Below, in pieces: positions 52,923-59,676 of a stretch of 64,000 bases of DNA. Source of the stretch: Actinomarinicola tropica (GTDB lineage Bacteria > Actinomycetota > Acidimicrobiia > Acidimicrobiales > SKKL01). The notes under the pieces are model-generated. The model was not told where the DNA came from and ran no database searches. It saw nothing but the letters and a program-made list of their open reading frames with translations. Each line of letters starts with the position of its first letter. The stretch's first letter is position 1. Made by a program: the position numbers and the translations under genes. The DNA lies in the NCBI RefSeq assembly GCF_009650215.1, contig NZ_CP045851.1, positions 1,093,189-1,157,188 on the forward strand, given 5' to 3'.

Positions 52923-52949
52923 CTCATCTGGGCGACGCGACCGCCGATC
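52923..52949 (+). promoter_or_regulatory. FliA-type promoter for flhA (CTCATC-N15-CCGATC)
   Basis: CTCATC (52923-52928), 15 nt, CCGATC (52944-52949). Flanks match the fliC promoter. Leader of about 100 nt to the flhA GTG. Confidence 0.75.
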
Positions 52950-53055
52950 GTCGTGGAGATCACGCTGACCGGACGGACTCGGTCGGTGCACCCAGCTGCC
53001 CACGACGGGCGGCGCTCGACCGGCAGGGACGCCCGGCGACAGGCATGACGGCTCT

Positions 53056-55104
53056 GTGAGCGACCGACGTCTCGGACAAGCGATCTTCCCGGCAGCGGTG
53101 ATCTTCGTGGTGGCCATGATGGTCATCCCGTTGCCGACGCAGCTCCTCGACCTCCTCCTCACGCTGAACATCGCCGCCGGCGTCCTCCTCCTCCTGGCGT
53201 CGATGAACGTGCGCAAGCCGCTCGACCTCGCCGTCTTCCCGTCGCTGCTGCTCGTCGCCACGCTCTTCCGCCTCGGGCTGAACATCAGCTCGACCCGCCT
53301 CATCCTCAGCAAGGGCGATGCCGGCGAGGTCATCGAGGCCTTCGGCAACTTCGTGATCTCGGGCTCGCTCGTCGTCGGGCTCGTCGTCTTCCTCATCCTC
53401 GTGGTCATCCAGTTCGTGGTGATCACGAACGGCGCGACCCGCGTGGCCGAGGTCGGCGCTCGCTTCACCCTCGACGCCATGCCCGGCAAGCAGATGGCGA
53501 TCGACGCCGACCTGAACGCCGGCGTGATCGACGACGAGGAGGCCCGTCGCCGCCGCGAGGAGATCAGCTCCGAGGCCGACTTCTACGGTGCGATGGACGG
53601 CGCCTCCAAGTTCGTGAAGGGCGACGCCATCGCCTCGGTGATCATCACGATCATCAACCTCGTCGGCGGCCTGGTCATCGGCGTCGTCCAGCTCGGCGTG
53701 CCCGTCGGCGAGGCGGTGTCGCGCTACAGCCTGCTCACCGTCGGCGACGGACTCGTCTCGCAGATCCCGGCCCTGCTCGTGTCGATCTCCGCCGGCCTCA
53801 TCGTCACCCGCTCCGCCGGCGAGTCCGACCTCGGCTCCGACGTCTTCGCCCAGTTCGCCGCGCAGCACCACGCGCTGCGCACCGGAGGGATCGCCCTCGT
53901 CCTGGTCGGCTTCGTCCCCGGGCTCCCGACCGTCCCGTTCGTCGTGGTCGGCGGGGCGACGCTCGTCGTCAGCCGGCGGCTCGCCGCCCGCGCCGCCGCC
54001 GTCGAGGCCGCGGCGCACGACGACCGCATCCCGCCTCCGCCCGACCCGGACGACCCGAACGAGCTGATGCGCTCGATGCGGGTCGAGCCGGTCAGCCTCG
54101 AGCTCGCCGTCGACCTCGTCGACCTGGTCGACGTGTCGGCCGGCGGTGACCTCCTCGACCGCGTGCGGGGCCTGCGCCGCAAGCTCGCCCTCGAGCTCGG
54201 CATGATCGTCCCCCCGGTCCGCACCCGCGACAACCTCGACCTGCCCCTCGGCAGCTACGTCGTGCGGGTCCACGGCGTCGAGGTCGGCCGTGGCACCGCC
54301 CCTCCCGGGCAGGTGCTCGTGCTCGCCGACGACCTCGCCGCGCTGCCGGGCGTCGAGACGCGCGAGGCGGTCTTCGGCCTGCCCGCGAAGTGGGTGCCGA
54401 CGAGCCACCGGGCCCACGCCGAGGCGGTCGGCGGCACCGTCGTCGACCGGGCCTCGGTCATCACCACCCACCTGGCCGAGATCTGCCGCCGCCACGCCCC
54501 CGAGCTGCTCAGCCGCCAGGAGGTCAAGGGCCTGCTCGACGTGGTCCGCCGCACCGATCCCGCGGTCGTCGAGGACCTCACCAACGCCCAGGTCGGCGTG
54601 GGGGAGATCCAGCTCGTGCTCCAGGGCCTGCTCGCCGAGCAGGTGAGCATCCGCGACCTCGTGCGCATCCTCGACGGCATCAGCCAGCGGGCCCGCCACA
54701 CCCGCGACACCGAGCAGCTCGTCGAGGCCGCGCGCACCGCGATCGGCTCGGCGATCGCCGTCGCCCACGCCCCCGACGGCGTCCTCGCCGTCCTCACCCT
54801 CGACCCGATGCTCGAGCAGGCCCTCCTCGCCTCGGTCCAGCAGGGCGAGGACGGCCGCTTCCTCGCCATCGACCCCGACCAGGCCGAGCGCCTCGGGCGG
54901 GCGTGCGCCGAGCGGCTGGTGGCCGCCGAGCAGACCGGCCGTGCGCCGGTGCTCGTCTGCGCCCCCGCCCTCCGGCCCGCCCTGCGCCGCTACCTCAGCC
55001 GGGTCCTCCCGCAGCTGCCGCTCCTCTCCTACGAGGAGCTGTCCGACCACCTGACCATCGAGACCCTCGGAACGGTGTCCCTTGAGCACGCACTTGAAGT
55101 TTGA
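53056..55104 (+). CDS. flhA: Flagellar export gate protein FlhA
   Basis: A 682-residue FlhA, the large export-gate subunit. The N-terminal half has about eight membrane helices and the conserved segments FPSLLLVATLFRLGLNISSTRLIL and RFTLDAMPGKQMAIDADLNAGVIDDEEARRRR (FHIPEP-type loop). The cytosolic half forms the export platform. The C-terminus runs into the next gene by 23 nt. GTG 53056 follows a leader carrying the FliA-type promoter. Confidence 0.97.
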   Translation: MSDRRLGQAIFPAAVIFVVAMMVIPLPTQLLDLLLTLNIAAGVLLLLASMNVRKPLDLAVFPSLLLVATLFRLGLNISSTRLILSKGDAGEVIEAFGNFVISGSLVVGLVVFLILVVIQFVVITNGATRVAEVGARFTLDAMPGKQMAIDADLNAGVIDDEEARRRREEISSEADFYGAMDGASKFVKGDAIASVIITIINLVGGLVIGVVQLGVPVGEAVSRYSLLTVGDGLVSQIPALLVSISAGLIVTRSAGESDLGSDVFAQFAAQHHALRTGGIALVLVGFVPGLPTVPFVVVGGATLVVSRRLAARAAAVEAAAHDDRIPPPPDPDDPNELMRSMRVEPVSLELAVDLVDLVDVSAGGDLLDRVRGLRRKLALELGMIVPPVRTRDNLDLPLGSYVVRVHGVEVGRGTAPPGQVLVLADDLAALPGVETREAVFGLPAKWVPTSHRAHAEAVGGTVVDRASVITTHLAEICRRHAPELLSRQEVKGLLDVVRRTDPAVVEDLTNAQVGVGEIQLVLQGLLAEQVSIRDLVRILDGISQRARHTRDTEQLVEAARTAIGSAIAVAHAPDGVLAVLTLDPMLEQALLASVQQGEDGRFLAIDPDQAERLGRACAERLVAAEQTGRAPVLVCAPALRPALRRYLSRVLPQLPLLSYEELSDHLTIETLGTVSLEHALEV

Positions 55105-56122
55105 CGGCCCCCACCTCGAGGAGGTGCTGGAGCGGGTCGGGCGCGAGCTCGGCCCCCGCGCCGTGATCGTCGAGGCCAACAAGACCCGTCGCGGCGGCGT
55201 CGGCGGCTTCTTCAGCAAGGAGTGGTACGAGGTCGTCGTCGCGGCGCCGGCCGAGGAACCCGCCGCCACCGATGACGAGCTGGCGATCGAGGACCCGCTC
55301 CTCGCCCTGGCCGACGCCGTGCAGGACGAGGTAGCGCCACGCCGGTCGCCAGCCCCCGAGCCCGTGCGCGAGGAGACCTTCGCCGAGGTGCTCGCCCGCG
55401 CCGGCGTGGGGGAGAGGTTGTCGCCCGGCACGTCGTCCCTCACCGCGCCGCCCGCCCCGGCGCTGCCCACAGCCCCCGTGGCGTCCGCGATGCCCGCGCC
55501 CGTCGCGCCGGTCGCGCAGGCCGCCGAGGTCGCGCTCCGCGACCTGCCGCTCGGCGAGATGCTCGCCCGGCTCGACGCCCTGGTCCCCCGCACCACGCTC
55601 CCCACGGCGGCAGGAGCCGTCATCGCCGTCGTCGGCGACCTCCGCGTCGCCCGTGCGGCTGCTGCGGCCCTCGCCGTGCGCCTCGGCGCGGGCGAGGCCG
55701 ACGTCATGATCGCCACCCCCGAGGCCCGCGACGCCGTGTCGCCGTGGCTGCGCATCGACGGACCCGACGTGGCCGCGGCGCGCGCCGCACGCTGGCGGCG
55801 CGGCGAGCACCCCGTCGTCGTCGCCGTCGACCTCACGCCCGGCCGGGAGGGCCACGCCTGGGCGGCGTCGGTCCTCGAGGCCCTCGACGCCGATCAGGTC
55901 CGGCTCGTGGCACGGGCCTGGCAGGTCACCGACGAGCTGGCCCCGAAGGCCGCCGTGCTCGGCGGTGTCGACGGGATCGAGCTGGTCGAGCTGGAGGCCG
56001 CGGCCGAGCCCGAGGCGTTCCTCGCCCTCGACCTGCCCGTGGTCGGCATCGACGGCCGCCCGGCGACGAGCGAGATGTGGGCCGCACTGATGATGGAACG
56101 GAGGCACGATGCGACGGCATGA
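55082..56122 (+). CDS. FlhF-like protein lacking a GTPase P-loop
   Basis: A 346-residue protein in the flhF position. The first 55 residues match the FlhF N-terminus well (VGRELGPRAVIVEANKTRRGGVGGFFSKEWYEVVVAA). Residues 60-165 are a Pro/Ala linker and helices. The remaining part should be the SRP-type GTPase, but where FlhF has GPTGVGKTT this protein has VVGDLRVARA (183-192), and the DTAGR and TKLDE motifs are replaced (VDLTPGRE, VELEAAAEPE). It is therefore probably a pseudo-GTPase. The start appears to be TTG at 55082 inside flhA; no in-frame ATG or GTG fits better. Confidence 0.72.
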   Translation: MSTHLKFDGPHLEEVLERVGRELGPRAVIVEANKTRRGGVGGFFSKEWYEVVVAAPAEEPAATDDELAIEDPLLALADAVQDEVAPRRSPAPEPVREETFAEVLARAGVGERLSPGTSSLTAPPAPALPTAPVASAMPAPVAPVAQAAEVALRDLPLGEMLARLDALVPRTTLPTAAGAVIAVVGDLRVARAAAAALAVRLGAGEADVMIATPEARDAVSPWLRIDGPDVAAARAARWRRGEHPVVVAVDLTPGREGHAWAASVLEALDADQVRLVARAWQVTDELAPKAAVLGGVDGIELVELEAAAEPEAFLALDLPVVGIDGRPATSEMWAALMMERRHDATA

Positions 56123-56411
56123 CGACGTGCACGTGAGCGGCGCCGTGGAGGCGCTGCTCGAGGACGCCCACTCGGCGATCGCCCTGTTGGCGGGGACGGT
56201 GGTGGCCTCCCCGGTCCTCCTCGCCGCCCTCGGCGGTCGCCGCGACGTCGCCAGTGCCCTCGGGCTCTACGTGGCCGCCATCGCCGGCTGCTGGGTGGTC
56301 GTCGGGCTCGTCGCCGGCGCGCTGTCACTCGCCGCCCCCGTCCCCGTCGAGGACGGCGACCGCCGTGCGGGTGCGGACGGGGACCCCGAAGCGGCCGCGG
56401 CGAGTCGGTAG
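56109..56411 (+). CDS. Small two-helix membrane protein
   Basis: A 100-residue protein with two hydrophobic segments (about 24-42, IALLAGTVVASPVLLAAL; and 50-72, LGLYVAAIAGCWVVVGLVAG) and an acidic tail. Unknown function. ATG 56109 overlaps the FlhF-like gene by 14 nt, so it belongs to that unit. It stands where many genomes have flhG but shares no ATPase feature with it. Confidence 0.65.
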   Translation: MRRHDDVHVSGAVEALLEDAHSAIALLAGTVVASPVLLAALGGRRDVASALGLYVAAIAGCWVVVGLVAGALSLAAPVPVEDGDRRAGADGDPEAAAASR

Positions 56412-56414
56412 GCT
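56409..56414 (+). promoter_or_regulatory. -10 box (TAGGCT), leaderless-type, for fliW-csrA
   Basis: TAGGCT lies 6 nt before the fliW GTG. It is the housekeeping rather than FliA type. Confidence 0.5.
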
Positions 56415-56420
56415 CCGGTC

Positions 56421-56837
56421 GTGCTCATCGAGTCCGAACAGCTGGGAGCCGTCGAGATCGACGACACCAAGGTGCTCAGCTTCCCCGACGGCCTCCTCGG
56501 GTTCCCCGACGTCACCCGCTTCGCGCTGGTCGACGCCGGCGACGATGCCACGTACTTCTGGCTGCAGTCCCTCGACGACCCGCAGCTCGCGTTCCTCGCC
56601 ACGGTGCCCTGGCCGTTCTTCCCCGAGTACGAGCCGGTCCTGTCCGACTCGGACCAGGACGCGCTCGACCTGCAGGACCCGGGCGACGCCATGGTGCTGT
56701 GCCTGCTGACGATCTCCGACGACGCGGTCACCGCGAACCTGCTCGGCCCGCTCGTCGTCAACGCCGTCTCCCGCACCGGCCGCCAGGTGGTGCTCGACGG
56801 GGACCTCCCCACCCGCGCCCCGCTGGCCGCCATCTGA
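56421..56837 (+). CDS. fliW: Flagellar assembly factor FliW
   Basis: A 138-residue FliW, an antagonist of CsrA that also binds flagellin. VLSFPDGLLGFPDVTRFALVD is the signature, then FWLQSLDDPQLAFLATVPWPFFPEYEP and AVTANLLGPLVVNAVSRTGRQVVLD. GTG 56421 is supported by a TAGGCT box 6 nt upstream. Its stop overlaps the csrA ATG (TGATG). The pair sets flagellin translation to secretion, as shown in Bacillus. Confidence 0.96.
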   Translation: MLIESEQLGAVEIDDTKVLSFPDGLLGFPDVTRFALVDAGDDATYFWLQSLDDPQLAFLATVPWPFFPEYEPVLSDSDQDALDLQDPGDAMVLCLLTISDDAVTANLLGPLVVNAVSRTGRQVVLDGDLPTRAPLAAI

Positions 56838-57067
56838 TGCTCGTCCTCAGCCGCCGCACGAACGAGTCGATCGTCATCGGCGGCGAGATCGTCGTCACCG
56901 TGCTCGAGATCAAGGGCGACCAGGTGCGCCTCGGCATCCGCGCCCCCCGGCACGTCACGGTGCACCGCGAGGAGATCCACGCCGAGATCCAGCGGGAGAA
57001 CCGCTCCGCAGCGGTGGTGGGCGACGTCGACCTCGGCCGCCTGCCGAAGCCCTCCGCCGGGGCCTGA
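56837..57067 (+). CDS. csrA: Translational regulator CsrA
   Basis: A 76-residue CsrA, an RNA-binding dimer that recognises GGA in hairpin loops. MLVLSRRTNESIVIGGEIVVTVLEIKGDQVRLGIRAPRHVTVHREEI is the complete family pattern, including the RNA-contacting R and the FliW-responsive region. It is translationally coupled to fliW. The fliC leader carries two plausible GGA targets (30568 and 30625). Confidence 0.97.
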   Translation: MLVLSRRTNESIVIGGEIVVTVLEIKGDQVRLGIRAPRHVTVHREEIHAEIQRENRSAAVVGDVDLGRLPKPSAGA

Positions 57068-57165
57068 GCCACCCGTCCGAGGACGTCCGACCGGTCGACG
57101 CCGGGGCGCCCACCACCCTCGTGCGACGGGCGTCACGGGCCTATTGACAGTTTGGCAACGAGGTG

Positions 57166-57176
57166 GGCCGAACGGC
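57166..57176 (+). promoter_or_regulatory. Shared element GGCCGAACGGC upstream of fliA
   Basis: One base away from GGTCGAACGGC at 34520 and 47582. A -35-like TTGACA stands at 57144-57149. No FliA-type promoter is seen in this 225-bp gap, so fliA itself is probably not self-activated. Confidence 0.35.
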
Positions 57177-57292
57177 ATGGGACGGCCGGATCATTTCGGC
57201 CGCCGTCGGCGAAAACCCCTCCAGTTCAGGACCGAACCATCCCGATGCAACGGCTGTACCCAGTCGGAATCGGTCGCAGGTAGGTGGTCCAC

Positions 57293-58174
57293 ATGGAGAT
57301 GACGGCGCAGCAGCGAGAACTGGTCGACAGCCACCTGCCGCTCGTCGAGCACCTCGTCCTGCGGGTGTCCGCGAACTTCCCGCGACACGTCGACCGCAGC
57401 GAGCTCATCGCCGCCGGCAGCCTCGGGCTCGTCGAGGCCGCCATGCGCTACGACGGCGACCGGGGCGTCCCGTTCGGTCGCTACGCCGCCCGTCGCATCC
57501 GCGGCGCCGTCCTCGACGCCGTCCGCGCCGCCGACTGGGCGCCGCGCTCGACCCGGCAGCTCGCCCGCCAGGCCGATGCCGCGACCCAGGCCTTCGCCGC
57601 CCGCACCGGGCGCACCCCGACCGACGAGGAGCTCGCCGACGAGCTCGGCATCGAGGCCGCCGAGCTGGCCGAGATGCGGGGGCGCGTCCACCGGGGCGTC
57701 GTGCAGTCGCTCGAGCCCCGCGCCGGCCAGGACGAGGGCGCCAACCCCCTCGACCGCCTCTTCGACCGCTCGGCCTCCGGTGCCGACGAGCACCTCGAGC
57801 AGGAGGAGCTGCGGGGCTACCTGCGCTCCGCCCTCGAGCACCTTCCCGAGCGTCATCGCATCGTCGTCGTCGGCCACTACTTCGAGCAGCGCTCCTTCGA
57901 CGAGCTCGCCGACTTCCTCGGGGTCACCCCCTCTCGCGTCTCGCAGCTGCGGGCCGACGCCGTCGAGATGATCAAGGACGGCATCGAGGCCCAGTACCGG
58001 CCGAAGGACGACGCCAAGCCGGTCGGTCGGGTGGCGATCCGCCAGGCCCGCTTCGCCGCCGAGATCGCGTCGCACGCCGACTGGCGCACCCGCCTCGATC
58101 CGGGCACCCGCTCGATGGACGCCATCCGCGAGCTCGGCATCGACGGCCTGGCCGACACCGCCGTCAACGCCTAG
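57293..58174 (+). CDS. fliA: FliA/WhiG-type RNA polymerase sigma factor
   Basis: A 293-residue sigma factor of group 3 (FliA/WhiG). Region 2 contains HLVLRVSANFPRHVDRSELIAAGSLGLVEAAMRY and FGRYAARRIRGAVLDAVRAADWAPRS. Region 3 is TPTDEELADELGIEAAELAEMR, and region 4 has the helix-turn-helix FDELADFLGVTPSRVSQLRADAV. About 50 residues follow region 4 with no known match. ATG 57293 lies after AGGTAGGTGG. It is the natural reader of the CTCATC-N15-CCGATC promoters found through the locus. No anti-sigma flgM gene is seen. Confidence 0.95.
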   Translation: MEMTAQQRELVDSHLPLVEHLVLRVSANFPRHVDRSELIAAGSLGLVEAAMRYDGDRGVPFGRYAARRIRGAVLDAVRAADWAPRSTRQLARQADAATQAFAARTGRTPTDEELADELGIEAAELAEMRGRVHRGVVQSLEPRAGQDEGANPLDRLFDRSASGADEHLEQEELRGYLRSALEHLPERHRIVVVGHYFEQRSFDELADFLGVTPSRVSQLRADAVEMIKDGIEAQYRPKDDAKPVGRVAIRQARFAAEIASHADWRTRLDPGTRSMDAIRELGIDGLADTAVNA

Positions 58175-58199
58175 GTCCCTCGATCGACGGACATCCGGA

Positions 58200-58222
58200 C
58201 CGCCCCGGTCAGACCGGGGCGG
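58200..58222. terminator. Bidirectional hairpin between fliA and the EAL-HDOD gene
   Basis: Perfect 10-bp arms (58200-58209 and 58213-58222) with a CAG loop. It overlaps the stop codon of the minus-strand gene at 58209-58211. Confidence 0.75.
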
Positions 58223-59543
58223 GCTCCAGGCCCCTCGTGATCCGGCTCACCCACGCCAGGGCGTTGCGGTAGCCGCTGACCACGGTCGCCGGCTCGATCC
58301 GGCCCCGGGCGAGGCGGTCGAGGTCGTGGCGCTCGTACGCGATGACCACGTCGAGCGTCCTGCCGATCACACCCTGCCGGGAGCGCAGCGCCTCGGCGAT
58401 CTCGTCCGACACCGGGATGCGGTGGAGGACCTGCTCGACGGACAGGCCGAGCAGCAGGTCGAGGGCCGAGAACAGCCCGGTCGTGAACCCCGCGTGGGCC
58501 GCCGAGGGGTGGGTGAGGAGGAGGATCTCCTCGCAGTGGCGCGCCCGCAGCAACGACTGGTGCACGATCTCGGGCGGGTGGTCGGTCGCCTCGGACAGCG
58601 CGAGCAGCGCGGCCACGGCCCGGACCGTGTCGATCCCGAGGTAGACGACGGCGTCCCTCGTCCGCTCGACCCGCCGCTCGAGCGCCAGGTAGCTGGAGTT
58701 CGCCATCCGCAGGACCTTGTACGACATGCCGAGGTCGATCGAGATCAGGGCGTCGATGTCGTCGACCTCGACGTCGGGCCGCTCGAGCTCGGCGAGGAGC
58801 TGCAGCACGGCGACGCGGTTCGCCGGCACGGTCGGCTCGTCGATCCGCTCGACGGGGCGGAGCACGTCGCCCCGGAGCCACGTCGCGCCTGCCGCCCGGC
58901 ACGGCTCGACCTCTGCCGAGTGCGCCAGGCCGGTGACGAGGAGCTTGCCCCGGGGGTTGTGGCGGGCGAGGGCCTCGGACGCGGCCTCGAGCTCGCCGAC
59001 GCGGACGTCGGCCCGGAGCCCGCCGGCGATCGGTAGGACGCGGTCCGGTCGCTCGCACGCCGCGAGGGAGCCGACGATGAGGGGGTAGCCCTCGTCGCGC
59101 ACGGCCCGCAGGACCTCCTCGCCGGCGGCGTCGATGCGGCCGGCCACCTCGATCATCATGCGGTGCGCGGGCAGGGCGTGGTGCAGGCCCTCGGCGAGCA
59201 GGTCGACGGTGACCTCGACGAACCCCGTGCGGCCCCCGATCAGCGAGTCGAGGCCGACCTCGAGCAGCGCCCGGGTGAGCAGCTGTCGGGAGGCGTCGCC
59301 CGCGGCGTGCCCGTCGTCGTCGAGGCGGTCGACGATGAGGTGGTACCCGCAGACGTCGAGCCGTCGGTCGAAGACCGGGGCGCGGCCGATGTAGGTCGTG
59401 CCGCCACCGGCGTCGCCGACGGTGATCGGGTGGAGGGGGGCCTCGGCGACGACATCGGTCCAGTCGGGCGTCGCCGGCGCCTCCTCCGCCACGCGTCGTC
59501 GGCTGCGGCTGCGGAAGCGCGTGCGGGGCCGGCGGTCGGACAT
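58209..59543 (-). CDS. EAL-like and HDOD domain signalling protein
   Basis: A 444-residue cytosolic signalling protein. An Arg-rich N-terminus is followed by an EAL-like domain (about 50-245; IGRAPVFDRRLDVCGYHLIVD, the YuxH-type start) that lacks a proper EAL catalytic triad, then an HDOD domain (about 250-440; LISIDLGMSYKVLRMANSSYL, then GIDTVRAVAALLALSE), a metal-free HD relative. Such proteins regulate motility or the cell cycle, often without c-di-GMP hydrolysis. A FliA-type promoter ends 8 nt before its ATG, tying it to the flagellar regulon. Convergent with fliA. Confidence 0.88.
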   Translation of the reverse strand: MSDRRPRTRFRSRSRRRVAEEAPATPDWTDVVAEAPLHPITVGDAGGGTTYIGRAPVFDRRLDVCGYHLIVDRLDDDGHAAGDASRQLLTRALLEVGLDSLIGGRTGFVEVTVDLLAEGLHHALPAHRMMIEVAGRIDAAGEEVLRAVRDEGYPLIVGSLAACERPDRVLPIAGGLRADVRVGELEAASEALARHNPRGKLLVTGLAHSAEVEPCRAAGATWLRGDVLRPVERIDEPTVPANRVAVLQLLAELERPDVEVDDIDALISIDLGMSYKVLRMANSSYLALERRVERTRDAVVYLGIDTVRAVAALLALSEATDHPPEIVHQSLLRARHCEEILLLTHPSAAHAGFTTGLFSALDLLLGLSVEQVLHRIPVSDEIAEALRSRQGVIGRTLDVVIAYERHDLDRLARGRIEPATVVSGYRNALAWVSRITRGLEPAPV

Positions 59544-59551
59544 GCCCCGGT

Positions 59552-59578
59552 GATCGGTCGCGGGTGGCGCGAGAACAG
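59552..59578 (-). promoter_or_regulatory. FliA-type promoter for the EAL-HDOD gene (CTGTTC-N15-CCGATC)
   Basis: Minus strand CTGTTC (59578-59573), 15 nt, CCGATC (59557-59552). The -35 is the most diverged of the set. Eight nt separate it from the ATG at 59543. Confidence 0.5.
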
Positions 59579-59647
59579 GCCTCGCCGCGCATTTCGGCCC
59601 TCGATCAGGGGACTGTGACGCATGTCTCAACGGTCCCCGGCCCGTCC

Positions 59648-59662
59648 CTGACAGGCCGTCAG
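59648..59662. promoter_or_regulatory. Inverted repeat CTGAC-N5-GTCAG before the MFS gene
   Basis: A 5-bp inverted repeat immediately upstream of the TAGGCT box of the MFS gene. Possible operator for an efflux regulator; short enough to be chance. Confidence 0.3.
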
Positions 59663-59668
59663 TAGGCT
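59663..59668 (+). promoter_or_regulatory. -10 box (TAGGCT), leaderless-type, for the MFS gene
   Basis: TAGGCT lies 8 nt before the GTG at 59677. Confidence 0.5.
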
Positions 59669-59676
59669 GCGCCATC

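Noticed and set aside
52960-55836. Antisense open frame of about 950 codons opposite flhA and the FlhF-like gene
   Set aside because: Same reason: it mirrors well-conserved sense genes and has no domain of its own.
57215-57265. Possible FliA autoregulation: CTCCAG followed by CCGATG upstream of fliA
   Set aside because: The spacer is 17 nt rather than 15 and both boxes differ from the set.
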